Shown: positions 55,478 through 64,000 of the stretch, piece after piece
How the letters are laid out: each line of letters begins with the position of its first letter
How positions within the stretch are numbered: position 1 is the stretch's first letter
Assembly: GCF_029958925.1 (NCBI RefSeq)
Contig: NZ_CP124616.1
Location: 3,472,001-3,536,000 of the forward strand
Direction: 5' to 3'
From: Tropicibacter oceani
GTDB lineage: Bacteria > Pseudomonadota > Alphaproteobacteria > Rhodobacterales > Rhodobacteraceae
Length of the DNA stretch: 64,000 nucleotides
Program-made: the position numbers and the translations under genes
The notes under the pieces: model-generated
The model's database searches: none
The model's input: only the letters and a program-made list of their open reading frames with translations
Told to the model about the DNA's origin: nothing

Positions 55478-56527
55478 GGCTCTGTTGCACAAATCGCGTG
55501 AGGGATTCATCTCGTGAATCCAGCGTGGTAGCTGGGATGCATGAGCAGACCCATACCCCCGACCTACAAGACCAGAAACTGGCCAGCCTACAATGAAGCG
55601 CTCAAGCGCCGGGGCTCGCTGACGATCTGGTTCGACCCTGAGATGATCTGGGATGCCGTGCCGACAGGCAGGCGTGGCCGCCAGCAGAGCTATAGCGACG
55701 CCGCCATACAGACGTGCCTCTCGATGAAAGTGCTGTTCGGCATGGCGCTCCGGCAGACGACCGGGTTCGTCGAGAGCCTGCTGCAGCTGGTCGGTCTGAA
55801 CTGGACGGTGCCCGACTTCAGCACGCTATCTCGCCGCCAGAAGACCTTGGCCGTCAACATCCCATACCGCGGCTCCAAGGGGCCGTTGCACCTGTTGATA
55901 GACAGCACCGGGATCAAGGTCGAGGGCGAAGGCGAGTGGCACGCCCGCAAGCATGGCGGCCCTAAACGCCGCGTCTGGCGCAAGATCCACTTGGGGATTG
56001 ATGAGGAAACGCTGGAGGTTCGGGCCGTCGAAATCACCGGGAGCCACATCGGTGATGCGCCGATCCTACCCGACCTTCTCGACCAAATCCCGCAGGACCA
56101 GGAAATCGGTAGCGTCACGGCTGATGGCGCCTACGACACGCGCAAATGCCACGATGCGATTGCAGATCGCGGCGCCCATGCCGTCATCCCGCCCCGCAAA
56201 AACGCGAAGCCCTGGAAGACGATCACCGCCGGAGCCGTGGCGCGAAACGAGGCCTTGCGCGCGGCGAAATACCTGGGCCGCGCACTCTGGCGACGATGGA
56301 GCGGATACCACCGCCGAAGCCGCGTCGAGACAAAAATGCATTGTATGAAGTTGCTGGGCCAGCGGCTCATGGCGCGGGACTTCGACCGCCAGGTCGCGGA
56401 ACTCCAGGTCCGCATTGCCGTCCTGAACGGCTACACCGCGCTCGGCATGCCCGTCACGGAAGTCGTAGGATAAGTCCGCCCGGGGAAAGGGGAAACTCGG
56501 CGTTCAGCCGATTTGTGCAACAGAGCC
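55478..56527 (+). mobile_element. IS5-family (IS903-like) insertion sequence, copy B
   Basis: This 1050-bp element is the same length and orientation as copy A, and identical to it as far as can be judged by eye, with the same terminal repeats. The flanking 9-mers (aatgtgcgc left, ccccgcatc right) do not match each other or those of copy A. The right end sits inside an IS3-family orfB; the other half of that gene is not on the left side, so sequence next to the element has been lost. Confidence 0.93.
55541..56473 (+). CDS. IS5-family transposase (copy B)
   Basis: The 310-residue protein is identical to the transposase of copy A at 10537-11469, with the same intact DDE segments. It appears functional. 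Two identical copies in direct orientation give a 45-kb stretch that could be lost or circularised by homologous recombination. Confidence 0.93.
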   Translation: MSRPIPPTYKTRNWPAYNEALKRRGSLTIWFDPEMIWDAVPTGRRGRQQSYSDAAIQTCLSMKVLFGMALRQTTGFVESLLQLVGLNWTVPDFSTLSRRQKTLAVNIPYRGSKGPLHLLIDSTGIKVEGEGEWHARKHGGPKRRVWRKIHLGIDEETLEVRAVEITGSHIGDAPILPDLLDQIPQDQEIGSVTADGAYDTRKCHDAIADRGAHAVIPPRKNAKPWKTITAGAVARNEALRAAKYLGRALWRRWSGYHRRSRVETKMHCMKLLGQRLMARDFDRQVAELQVRIAVLNGYTALGMPVTEVVG

Positions 56528-57047
56528 CCCCGCATCTCGGCAATCCGATCCAACTCGCGGGAAACGCGGATGCCCGACAATGAAGTGTCGACGACGGCCG
56601 CCAGACATTCCCGGGTGAAGTCGTCGATTACGGTCAGGATGCGGAACCGACGACCGCACGATAGGCTGTCGGACACGAAGTCGAGGCTCCAGCGCTAGTT
56701 CGGCCCCTGCGGGATCGCAATCGGCGCTCTGGTGCCCAAGGCCCGCTTTCGGTCACCACGTTTACGCACGGTGAGGCCCTCATCTTTGTAGATGCGGTAC
56801 AGCTTCTTCCAGTTCACCTGCCAGCCCTCGCGCCGGAGCAGAAGGTGCAGCCGCCGATAGCCGAAGCGCCGCCCCTCTGACGACAGATCCTTCAGTCGCG
56901 CCCGTAATTTGATGTCCTCCGATCGCGTTGGCGGTCGTCGATACACACGCGGGTCGATCCCTGCCAAATCGCAGGCCCGCCGCTGCCGGTATCCCTTCTG
57001 TGTCATGGCCCAATCCACGGCGCGACGCCGCGCACCGGGCCTCAGAA
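56528..57047 (-). pseudogene. IS3-family orfB, truncated and with nonsense codon
   Basis: The orfB sequence includes RRACDLAGIDPRVYRR, EGRRFGYRRLHLLLRREG and the integrase-core beginning WSLDFVSDSL ... LTVIDDFTREC. Where relatives read PNQRWSLDF, a TAG stop interrupts (56695-56697). The frame then ends at IS copy B before the second and third catalytic acidic residues. It is inactive. Confidence 0.8.
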
Positions 57048-57344
57048 GTTTTTTCCCAGCATCTCCTTCAGCGTAGACACGTCCATCATCTGTTCGGCCA
57101 GCAACTTCTTGAGCTTGGCATTCTCGGCCTCCAGCGCCTTCAGCTTCTTCGCATCCGACACTTCCATGCCGCCATACTTGGACCGCCATTTATAAATGGT
57201 CGCATCACTGACGCCGTGTTTACGGCACAAATCTTTCGCACCAAGCCCCGCCTGATGCTCCTTCAAAACGCCGATGATCTGTTCTGCCGTGAACCTGGAT
57301 CGCTTCATCGTCTGTCTCCTTTGATAGGAACAGACTAACCCCAA
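57042..57344 (-). CDS. IS3-family transposase orfA
   Basis: The 100-residue protein has a helix-turn-helix (RFTAEQIIGVLKEHQ, CRKHGVSDATIYKWRSKYGG) and a leucine-zipper-like C-terminus (LKALEAENAKLKKLLAEQ), the usual layout of IS3-family orfA. It would bind the element ends. Near the end, a slippery A AAA AAC (minus strand, 57054-57048) allows a -1 shift into orfB. Confidence 0.85.
   Translation of the reverse strand: MGLVCSYQRRQTMKRSRFTAEQIIGVLKEHQAGLGAKDLCRKHGVSDATIYKWRSKYGGMEVSDAKKLKALEAENAKLKKLLAEQMMDVSTLKEMLGKNF
57048..57054 (-). other. IS3 programmed -1 frameshift site A_AAA_AAC
   Basis: In the orfA frame the minus strand reads GGA AAA AAC TTC TGA. Slippage on AAA AAC gives CTT CTG AGG (Leu-Leu-Arg), continuing in frame with orfB (LLRPGARRRAVDWA). 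This is the standard way IS3 elements make OrfAB transposase. Confidence 0.75.
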
Positions 57345-57372
57345 ATCGCGGACTTTTCAGCGGAGCAGGTCA

Positions 57373-57563
57373 GTTCTGAGTGGCGGCTTGAGCGCTAGGT
57401 CAAGGACAGCGCGAACAACCGCTAAGGAAAACTGACCTTTCCCTGACGAGGGCGCTCATCGCGTTTCCCTGGCAGCGGGTGCTTGTTTCGGTCTGGCCGA
57501 CCGGCCGATACGCATTGATCCTAAGGAAAATGGTCGAGGGGTGTTTCGGAACGTGACCCGCGC
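57373..57563. other. Non-coding junction between accessory DNA and backbone
   Basis: This sequence between the IS3 end and the terminator of the decarboxylase gene has no gene. GC-rich backbone composition resumes here. No repeat of the tRNA-Ser 3' end was found, so a simple att-flanked island cannot be shown. Confidence 0.35.
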
Positions 57564-57599
57564 AAAAAGGACCGCCGGGTGCGGTCCGGCGGTCCTTTT
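57564..57599 (-). terminator. Rho-independent terminator of the decarboxylase gene
   Basis: A stem of about 14 bp (core GGACCGCCGG / CCGGCGGTCC) with a short loop is flanked by A and T runs that give a T-run after the hairpin on the minus strand. It lies about 37 nt beyond the stop. Confidence 0.85.
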
Positions 57600-57635
57600 C
57601 AGTTTGTCATCGCCTGGCCGCCACCGGCCGGGCGC

Positions 57636-59924
57636 TCAGTTGGCCACGCAGTCGGCGTAGTATTGCATCATGCCGTCTTCGTCCGCTTCCTGAACCAGGC
57701 CGTGGATGTCGGTTTCGAAGCCCGGGCATTCGCGGGCAAAGGCGCGGTTGAACTTGAGGTATTCGACGATCTTGCGGTTGAAGACCTCGCCCGGGATCAG
57801 CAGCGGGATGCCCGGCGGATAGGGGGTGACCAGGCTGGTGGTGATCCGCCCTTCGAGATCGTCGATCGGCACCCGCTGCGTGGTGCGCTGTGCGATCGCG
57901 GAATAGGCGTCGGTCGGGGTCATGGCCGGGGTCAGATCCGACAGGTACATTTCCGTCGACAGGCGCGCCACGTCGTATTTGGCGTACATCGCGTGCACGT
58001 GCTGGCACAGGTCGCGCAGGCCCATGCGTTCATAGCGCGGCTGCTTGGCGCAGAAATCCGGCATGGTGCGCCACATCGGCTGGTTCTTGTCGTAATCGTC
58101 CTTGAACTGCTGAAGCGCGGTCAAAAGCGTGTTCCAGCGGCCCTTGGTGATGCCGATCGTGAACAGGATGAAGAAACTGTAAAGCCCGGTCTTTTCGACC
58201 ACCACGCCATGTTCGGCCAGGTATTTGGTCACGATCGAGGCGGGAATGCCGTTTTCCTCGAAGCGGCCGTCGATGTTCAGACCGGGGGTGATGATGGTCG
58301 CCTTGATCGGGTCCAGCATGTTGAAGCCGCTGGCCATGTCGCCAAAGCCGTGCCAGCTGTCTTCGCCGTCCGATTGCTGCACACCCTCGGCGTCGGTGCG
58401 TTTGAGCACCCAGTCCTTGGTGCGGCCTATGCCCTCGTCGGCCAGCTCTTCGGGGCCCCAGACCTGGAACCACCAGTCGTTGCCGAACTCTTCGTCGACC
58501 TTGCGCATGGCACGGCGGAAATCGAGGCTTTCGCTGATGCTTTCTTCGACCAGGGCGGTGCCGCCGGGGGGTTCCATCATCGCGGCCGCCACGTCGCAGC
58601 TGGCGATGATCGAATACTGGGGGCTGGTCGAGGTGTGCATCAGGTAGGCTTCGTTGAACAGGTGTCTGTCCAGCTTGGTGTCCTTGGATTCCTGCACCAG
58701 AACGTGGCTGGCCTGGCTGATGCCGGCCAGCAGCTTGTGCACGGATTGGGTCGCGTAAACGACGGAATGGTCCGTGCGCTCGCGCTTGCGGCCCATGGCG
58801 TGGAAGGTGCCGTAAAACGGATGAAAGGCCGCGTGGGGAATCCAGGCTTCGTCGAAGTGCAGGTTTTCGACCCAGCCATCCAGCGTGTCCTTGATGGTTT
58901 CGGTGTTGTAGAGCACCCCGTCATAGGTCGACTGCGTGATGGTCAGGATGCGCGGCTTGACCGTGTCGGGATCGACGTCCGCCAGCAGCGGGTTGGCGCG
59001 GATCTTGGCCTTGATCGTCTCGATCTCGAACTCGCTGCGCTGGATCGGGCCGATGATGCCCCAATGGTTGCGCGTCGGCTTGAGGAAAACCGGGATCGCG
59101 CCGGTCATGATGATGCTGTGCAGGATGGATTTGTGGCAGTTCCGGTCGACGATCACCACGTCGCCGGGCGCGACGGTGTGGTGCCAGACCATCTTGTTCG
59201 ACGTCGACGTGCCGTTGGTCACGAAAAAGCAGTGATCGGCGTTGAAGATGCGCGCGGCGTTGCGTTCGGACGCGCCGATTGCGCCGTTGTGGTCCAGCAG
59301 CTGGCCCAGTTCCTCGACCGCGTTGCAGACATCGGCGCGCAGCATGTTTTCACCGTAGAACTGGTGGTACATCTGGCCGATGGGCGATTTCAGAAAGGCG
59401 ACGCCGCCGGAATGGCCGGGGCAATGCCACGAATACGATCCGTCTTCGGCGTAATCCAGAAGCGCCTTGAAGAACGGCGGCTGGATGCCTTCGAGATAGG
59501 TCTTGGCCTCGCGGATGATGTGGCGGGCGACGAATTCCGGCGTATCCTCGAACATGTGGATGAAACCGTGCAGTTCGCGCAGGATGTCGTTTGGCAAATG
59601 GCGGCTGGTCTTGGTTTCGCCGTAGACATAGATCGGCACATCGGCGTTTTTCCAGCGCACTTCCTCGATGAAGTTGCGCAGGTTCACCACCGCCGGATCA
59701 AGATCGGGGCCGGGGCTGAATTCTTCGTCGTCGATCGACAGGACAAAGGCGCTGGCGCGCGATTGCTGCTGGGCGAATTGCGACAGGTCGCCATAGCTGG
59801 TGACCCCCAGGACCTCAAAGCCTTCTTTCTCGATGGCTTCCGCCATGGCCCGGATGCCCAGACCCGATGAGTTCTCGGAGCGGAAATCCTCGTCGATGAT
59901 GACAATGGGGAAGCGAAACTTCAT
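57636..59924 (-). CDS. Orn/Lys/Arg decarboxylase (PLP-dependent)
   Basis: The 762-residue enzyme belongs to the large bacterial arginine/lysine/ornithine decarboxylase family, which makes polyamine or cadaverine and consumes protons. It has an N-terminal response-regulator-like wing domain (residues 1-130), the CPGHSGG motif (168-174), the PLP-contact aspartate in HFDEAW (D358) and the PLP lysine K397 (ATQSVHKLLAG). Length matches the family. Which amino acid is used cannot be decided by eye. The start follows an AGGAGGAATC ribosome-binding site on the minus strand. Confidence 0.92.
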   Translation of the reverse strand: MKFRFPIVIIDEDFRSENSSGLGIRAMAEAIEKEGFEVLGVTSYGDLSQFAQQQSRASAFVLSIDDEEFSPGPDLDPAVVNLRNFIEEVRWKNADVPIYVYGETKTSRHLPNDILRELHGFIHMFEDTPEFVARHIIREAKTYLEGIQPPFFKALLDYAEDGSYSWHCPGHSGGVAFLKSPIGQMYHQFYGENMLRADVCNAVEELGQLLDHNGAIGASERNAARIFNADHCFFVTNGTSTSNKMVWHHTVAPGDVVIVDRNCHKSILHSIIMTGAIPVFLKPTRNHWGIIGPIQRSEFEIETIKAKIRANPLLADVDPDTVKPRILTITQSTYDGVLYNTETIKDTLDGWVENLHFDEAWIPHAAFHPFYGTFHAMGRKRERTDHSVVYATQSVHKLLAGISQASHVLVQESKDTKLDRHLFNEAYLMHTSTSPQYSIIASCDVAAAMMEPPGGTALVEESISESLDFRRAMRKVDEEFGNDWWFQVWGPEELADEGIGRTKDWVLKRTDAEGVQQSDGEDSWHGFGDMASGFNMLDPIKATIITPGLNIDGRFEENGIPASIVTKYLAEHGVVVEKTGLYSFFILFTIGITKGRWNTLLTALQQFKDDYDKNQPMWRTMPDFCAKQPRYERMGLRDLCQHVHAMYAKYDVARLSTEMYLSDLTPAMTPTDAYSAIAQRTTQRVPIDDLEGRITTSLVTPYPPGIPLLIPGEVFNRKIVEYLKFNRAFARECPGFETDIHGLVQEADEDGMMQYYADCVAN

Positions 59925-60201
59925 GTGATTCCTCCTGAGGGGAAAACAGCGGTGGGGAAAGATCCGGCCTGGCCTTTGCGGTGCGGGCTCATGGGCGGGG
60001 CAACCATTCGATGGGCTTCATGCGCGTTTCTTCCCTTTGAATGGTCCGGCGTCAAGCGTCGCCCCGCGCGCGGCGGGGCGTATCGTCACTATAACGGCAT
60101 TCCGGGAATGGGGGAAACAGCGAGTGGGCACAATGGACCGCACAGGCGCGCCAAAGCGCCAGGCCGCGCCCATCGCGAGGCGCGGCGCAGGCATTGCGGG
60201 T

Positions 60202-61236
60202 CTAGCCCAGCAACGCCTTGGCCTGCGCAAAGGACAGCAGACGCCGGGATTTTTCATCCCACAGGTGCAGGCGCGCATTGGCAAGGCTTTCGCGGATGGT
60301 CATCCGGTTGCCCTCGGCCAGCTTCGCGTGGTCGCGCAGCACTTCGGGCAGGCGGTAAAAGGGAATGCGACTGTGCAGGTGGTGCACATGGTGAATGCCG
60401 ATGTTCCCGCTCAGCCATTGCAGGACCCGCGGCAACACATAGTGCGAACTGCCGTGCAGCGCCGCGTCGTGCAATTGCCAGTCTTGTTCCTGGTCCCAAA
60501 GGGTGGTTTCGAACTGGTGCTGGACATAGAACAGCCAGACCCCGGCCGTCGCGGCCAGCAAGGTCGAAGGCAGGAAGATCAGCAGCAAGGGGGCAAGCCC
60601 GCCGAAATAGACGACCAGCGCAAGCCCCGCGAGGATCGCGGCATTGGTCGACATGGCGCTGACCCAGTATTTGCCGTTCGCCATCAGCCCAAGCGGCACG
60701 CGGTTCTGCAAGAAGAAAAGATAGCCCGGCCCCAGAACAAACAGCACGACGGGATGGCGGTACAGCCGGTACATCAGCCGACTGCGCGGCGACAGCGCCT
60801 GGTATTCTGCCACGGTCAGGGTATGGATGTCGCCCATGCCGCGCCGCCCCAGGTTGCCCGCGGAACTGTGGTGCACCGAATGCGACCGTTTCCAGACATC
60901 ATAGGGCGTCAGCGTCAGCACGCCCAGCACGCGGCCCAGCCAGTCACCCAGCGTCCGGTTGCGGAAATAGGCGCCATGCCCGCAATCGTGCTGGATGATG
61001 AACAAACGCAGCAAAAAGGCAGCGTTGACCACCGACAATGCAAGGGTCAGCCAATAGCTGACGGACATCGACCACCAGGCCAGCCCCCACAGCAAAAGGA
61101 AGGGGCCCAAGGTCACGGCCAGCTCAAAGGCGCTGCGCAGCGGATTGGGGTCACGGTATTTGGAAAGGACTTTCACCCACTCGCGCGCATCGCGCGCGTC
61201 GGGCTGCTGCCCGGATGATTCGGTATGGTCGGACAT
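60202..61236 (-). CDS. Membrane fatty acid desaturase
   Basis: The 344-residue integral membrane di-iron enzyme has three histidine boxes: HDCGH (83-87), HSVHH (119-123) and HHVHH (282-286). Membrane helices at about 40-80 and 195-240 bracket the boxes as in omega-6/omega-3-type acyl-lipid desaturases. It introduces a double bond in an acyl chain or, in some members, modifies other lipids. The gene is divergent from the transglycosylase gene, with 250 bp between them. Confidence 0.9.
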   Translation of the reverse strand: MSDHTESSGQQPDARDAREWVKVLSKYRDPNPLRSAFELAVTLGPFLLLWGLAWWSMSVSYWLTLALSVVNAAFLLRLFIIQHDCGHGAYFRNRTLGDWLGRVLGVLTLTPYDVWKRSHSVHHSSAGNLGRRGMGDIHTLTVAEYQALSPRSRLMYRLYRHPVVLFVLGPGYLFFLQNRVPLGLMANGKYWVSAMSTNAAILAGLALVVYFGGLAPLLLIFLPSTLLAATAGVWLFYVQHQFETTLWDQEQDWQLHDAALHGSSHYVLPRVLQWLSGNIGIHHVHHLHSRIPFYRLPEVLRDHAKLAEGNRMTIRESLANARLHLWDEKSRRLLSFAQAKALLG

Positions 61237-61486
61237 GCGCCTGCTTTTTTTTCGTTATCGAGTGGCTTCATAGACGATAACGCCGCCCGCGCAAATGACA
61301 CTTGAAGACGCATGTCGAATTTTCGATCTGTTCCAGGATTTTTACCGCGCATTTTAACGACTGGCCGGACCACAAATCAGGCCCCGAACCGCAAACCGGC
61401 AAGGTTGCGCCCGCCGCAAAAAGCCCAAGGGACAAGCGCGTGCCAGCGGGTTAGCATGGGGAAAACGGGTCTTTTCGGGGGTTTCC

Positions 61487-62722
61487 ATGTCGTTGCGCGC
61501 CATTCTGCTGTGTCTGTTGATTGCCCTGCCGGGCGTGGCCCCGGCACAGGATCGCCGAGCGGTCGAACGTCAGTTTCAGGGTTGGCTGGAACAAAGTGTC
61601 TGGCCGCGCGCAAAGTCAAAAGGCGTGTCGCGCCAGATCTTTGACGGGGCCTTCAAGGGCGTGACGCTGAACTGGGATCTGCCCGATCTCGTGCCTCCCG
61701 GCTCAAAGCCCGGCGGCCCGCGTCAGCAAAGGCAGGCGGAATTCGGATCGCCCGGGAAATACTTCAACCGTGGGTCGGTCGACGGGGCGACGCGGGTGGG
61801 GCGCCAGATGGCCAAACGCCACGCCGCCGCGCTGGCGGCGACCGAACGCGCCACCGGCGTGCCCGGACGGATCATCCTGGGCATCTGGGGGCGCGAAAGC
61901 GGCTATGGCCAGGTGCCGATCCGCAACAATGTCTTCGAGGTGCTGGGGACCAAGGGCTTCATGAGCACCCGCGCCGCCTATTTCACGGACGAGCTGATCG
62001 CGGCACTGCAGATCGCCCAGGCCGGCCATGCCCCTGAAAGCGCCATGAAAAGCAGCTGGGCCGGAGCGCTGGGACAACCCCAGTTCATGCCATCGAATTT
62101 CCTGAAATACGCGGTGGATGGCGATGGCGACCGGCGCGCCGACATCTGGCGGTCCGAGGCGGATACCATTGCCTCGATCGGCAATTACCTTGCGCGGCAC
62201 GGCTGGCAGACCGGCCGCGACTGGGGGTTCGAGGTGGATGTGCCTGCCTCGGTGTCCTGCACGCTTGAAGGACCCGACCAGGGCAAACCCATCCGCGCCT
62301 GGGCGGCGATGGGCATCACCCGCGTCAATGGCAAGGCTTTTCCCGCGTCCGAGCTGGGCGGACAGGGGTTTTTGTTGATGCCCGCGGGGCGCAATGGTCC
62401 GGCCTTTGTCGTCACGCCCAATTTCTACGTGCTCAAGGACTATAACATGAGCGATCTTTACGCCCTGTTCGTCGGCCATGTCGGGGACCGGATCCAATAC
62501 GGCATGGGCGATTTCCAGCGTGGATGGGGCCAGGTTGGCGGGCTGCTGCGCTCGGACGTGGCGGTGATGCAGCGCGCGCTGGAACGCATGGGGCACGACG
62601 TCGGCGGCGCGGATGGCCTGCCGGGCTTCAAGACACGCCGCTCGATCGGCCGCTGGCAAGAGGCCAAGGGCCAGCCCGCCACCTGCTTTCCCGAGGCCGG
62701 CATGAAATCCGCTTTGCGCTAA
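61487..62722 (+). CDS. Lytic murein transglycosylase (MltB family)
   Basis: The 411-residue periplasmic protein begins with a signal peptide (SLRAILLCLLIALPGVAPAQ). The catalytic glutamate is E137 in IWGRESGYGQ, followed by the family segments SSWAGALGQPQFMPSNF and DGDGDRRADIW. A C-terminal peptidoglycan-binding domain is present (VAVMQRALERMGHDVGGADG). It cleaves glycan strands to 1,6-anhydro products. The last 4 nt overlap the convergent CMD-family gene. Confidence 0.92.
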   Translation: MSLRAILLCLLIALPGVAPAQDRRAVERQFQGWLEQSVWPRAKSKGVSRQIFDGAFKGVTLNWDLPDLVPPGSKPGGPRQQRQAEFGSPGKYFNRGSVDGATRVGRQMAKRHAAALAATERATGVPGRIILGIWGRESGYGQVPIRNNVFEVLGTKGFMSTRAAYFTDELIAALQIAQAGHAPESAMKSSWAGALGQPQFMPSNFLKYAVDGDGDRRADIWRSEADTIASIGNYLARHGWQTGRDWGFEVDVPASVSCTLEGPDQGKPIRAWAAMGITRVNGKAFPASELGGQGFLLMPAGRNGPAFVVTPNFYVLKDYNMSDLYALFVGHVGDRIQYGMGDFQRGWGQVGGLLRSDVAVMQRALERMGHDVGGADGLPGFKTRRSIGRWQEAKGQPATCFPEAGMKSALR

Positions 62723-63108
62723 AGCGCGCCCTCGGCCTCCAGCACCTTGCGTGCGGCGCGAAAGCATTCCAGCGCCTGCGGCACGCCGCAATAGATGCCG
62801 ATGACATGGATGATCGCGCGAATCTCCTCTTTGGTGACGCCATTGTTCAGGGCGCCTTTGCAGTGCAGTTCCCATTCCTGCATCTTGCCCAGCGCGCCGA
62901 TCATCGAAAGGTTCATCATGCTGCGGGTCTTGGCATCGATCACATCGTCGCCCCAGCCAAAGCCCCAGCACCAGGCGGTCATCGCCTGTTGGAATGGCCG
63001 GGTGAAATCATCGGCGGCGGCCAGGTTGCCGTCCACATACTCCGCCCCAAGGGTGGATTTGCGCTGCTCAAGCCCCTTGAGAAAAAGGTCCTCGTCAAAC
63101 ACCGTCAT
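62719..63108 (-). CDS. Carboxymuconolactone decarboxylase-family protein
   Basis: The 129-residue protein has the CMD/AhpD-like helical pattern: a PFQQAMTAWCWGFGW segment, then HCKGALNNGVTKEEIRAIIHVIGIYCG. One cysteine lies next to the conserved His of the family. It may be a 4-carboxymuconolactone decarboxylase or a peroxidase-like relative; no pathway neighbours help to choose. The two convergent stops share the palindrome GCGCTAAAGCGC. Confidence 0.85.
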   Translation of the reverse strand: MTVFDEDLFLKGLEQRKSTLGAEYVDGNLAAADDFTRPFQQAMTAWCWGFGWGDDVIDAKTRSMMNLSMIGALGKMQEWELHCKGALNNGVTKEEIRAIIHVIGIYCGVPQALECFRAARKVLEAEGAL

Positions 63109-63236
63109 GGCGCCCCCCTGTCAGATCATGCCCCTGCCCCGCTTTGCAGGGCCTGCGACAGTAGTGAAAGGCCCGGCGAGGCAGCGCAATACCCAAGTGG
63201 GCGCACAGGCACTGACGCGCCTGCGCTTTGATCAGA

Positions 63237-64000
63237 TCAGAAATCGCTCCAATGCTCGGCAGGGCCGCCCGAAACCTTCAGCGGCTTTGCCGCCGGGGGC
63301 TCGGGCGTCCAGCTGTCCAGTTTGACGACGGCTTGTTCCTTTGCTCTTGGTCTCGGCGCCACGCGGGCCGCATCGCCGGTCTTGAACTGGCCAACGAGTT
63401 CGGACAGCCGCGTCGCATTGCCCTGCAACACGCCGCTGGCCGAGGTGGTTTCCTGCACCATGGCCGCGTTCTGCTGCGTGACGCGATCCAGTTGGGACAT
63501 GCCGACATTGATCTGGTCCAGCCCCGAGGACTGTTCGACCGCGACCTGGGCGATATCGCTGACCAGTTGTGAAATCTGGCCGATCCGGTCAAGGATCGCA
63601 TGCAGCGCGCCGCCGGCCTTGCCCACCAGGTCAACCCCGCGCTCTACCTGGTGCGAGCTGTTGTCGATCCGGGACTTGATCTCCATCGCGGATTCCGACG
63701 AGCGCTGCGCCAGAGCCCGCACTTCGGCGGCCACGACGGCAAAGCCTTTGCCGGCATCACCTGCACGGGCCGCCTCGACACCGGCATTCAGCGCCAGCAG
63801 ATTGGTCTGAAAGGCAATGTCGTCGATCACGCTGACGATCTTTGAAATCTCGCCCGAGCTGCCCTCGATCTCGGTCATGGCGGCCACGGCATCCCTGACG
63901 ACGACCTCGCTGTTTTCGGCCTGGTCGCGGGCCTGCTGAACAGTGGCCTCGACGGTGCGGGCGCCTTCGGCGGCGGCCCTGACGCTGGAGGTCAATTCAT
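63237..64000 (-). CDS. Methyl-accepting chemotaxis protein, C-terminal fragment
   Basis: The frame is open through the end of the window, so the N-terminus is missing. The visible 254 or so residues hold the cytoplasmic signalling domain. The highly conserved hairpin tip ([23 protein letters not shown], shortened here) is followed by [16 protein letters not shown] and a C-terminal segment with QMVQET-like [11 protein letters not shown]. It would bind CheA/CheW and be methylated on glutamates or glutamines of the flanking helices. Ligand and membrane topology cannot be seen. Confidence 0.9.
   Translation of the reverse strand, partial: ELTSSVRAAAEGARTVEATVQQARDQAENSEVVVRDAVAAMTEIEGSSGEISKIVSVIDDIAFQTNLLALNAGVEAARAGDAGKGFAVVAAEVRALAQRSSESAMEIKSRIDNSSHQVERGVDLVGKAGGALHAILDRIGQISQLVSDIAQVAVEQSSGLDQINVGMSQLDRVTQQNAAMVQETTSASGVLQGNATRLSELVGQFKTGDAARVAPRPRAKEQAVVKLDSWTPEPPAAKPLKVSGGPAEHWSDF

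Larger units (their letters stand above)
56528..57372 (-). mobile_element. Truncated IS3-family element
   Basis: One end of an IS3-family element remains. The outer terminus on the right reads, on the minus strand, TGACCTGCTCCGCTGAAAAG, starting at 57372. orfA is complete; orfB is cut by IS copy B and also carries an internal stop. The element is not able to move by itself. Confidence 0.8.

Noticed and set aside
10474-56527. Simple composite transposon formed by the two IS copies
   Set aside because: A composite transposon insertion should have matching 9-bp repeats outside the two IS copies; the outer 9-mers gagaatggg and ccccgcatc differ.
8195-57563. att-flanked genomic island starting in tRNA-Ser
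   Set aside because: No direct repeat of the tRNA 3' end was found at the right side and there is no integrase gene. The island idea is kept only as an inference, not a feature.
57579-59870. 763-codon open frame on the plus strand
   Set aside because: It is antisense to the Orn/Lys/Arg decarboxylase, which has all catalytic motifs; the plus-strand translation has none.
1-64000. CRISPR arrays
   Set aside because: No series of evenly spaced short repeats was seen anywhere in the window.

Overview
The window looks like chromosomal DNA of an alphaproteobacterium, most likely of the Rhodobacterales. The reasons are the GC-rich backbone, an L-arabinonate dehydratase very like the rhizobial enzyme, phage tail genes of the type shared with the Rhodobacter gene transfer agent (DUF2460, DUF2163, NlpC/P60 and TIM-barrel host-specificity genes in that order), and the IS content. 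This placement is inferred by recognition; no search was run.

Layout. (1) 1-8000, backbone metabolism: the end of a livM-livG-livF type ABC importer, then a divergent LysR regulator and a four-gene oxidative sugar operon (arabinonate dehydratase, Gfo/Idh/MocA sugar dehydrogenase, DapA-type keto-deoxy-sugar-acid dehydratase, 2-oxoglutarate semialdehyde dehydrogenase). Together these would take L-arabinose (or D-galactose/D-fucose) to 2-oxoglutarate. (2) 8195-8284, tRNA-Ser(GCU), a typical integration site, followed by accessory DNA. (3) 8667-10361, a DUF5131 (phage Gp37/Gp68, three-Cys motif) gene and its TcmP partner. (4) 10474-11523, first copy of an IS5-family (IS903-like) element. (5) 11524-26938, the tail and lysis part of a siphophage-type prophage. 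Its upstream (head, regulation, integrase) half is missing and its first gene is cut by the IS. A programmed -1 frameshift site is visible in the tail chaperone genes, and two short antisense genes are inserted. (6) 27092-31121, a compact four-gene cluster: a 61-residue peptide overlapping a SPASM radical SAM enzyme, then an amidohydrolase and an alpha/beta hydrolase. It looks like an uncharacterised RiPP (ribosomally made, modified peptide) pathway. (7) 31379-32093, a decayed IS3-type element. (8) 32233-55361, a 23-kb locus of large proteins, which I consider the most interesting content. It combines an Hsp70/actin-fold ATPase, a class B-type penicillin-binding protein, a 1175-residue SEDS (RodA/FtsW-like) membrane protein, two further multi-spanning membrane proteins and several large soluble proteins I cannot place. 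(9) 55478-57372, the second, apparently identical IS5-family copy, cutting into an IS3-family element. (10) 57636-64000, backbone again: Orn/Lys/Arg decarboxylase, fatty acid desaturase, lytic transglycosylase, carboxymuconolactone decarboxylase-like protein and the C-terminal part of a chemotaxis receptor.

How the parts relate. The two IS copies are in the same orientation and bracket about 45 kb of accessory DNA; neither has a matching 9-bp target duplication, so deletions or recombination have occurred next to them. Within region 8, the five genes from 34117 to 46767 are spaced 5-6 nt apart or overlap by ATGA, so they are probably one operon. The combination of polymerase (SEDS), transpeptidase (PBP) and actin-fold ATPase parallels the Rod complex (RodA-PBP2-MreB), but the proteins are much larger and their partners are unfamiliar. 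I infer a dedicated envelope or peptidoglycan-building machine; its biological purpose cannot be read from sequence alone.
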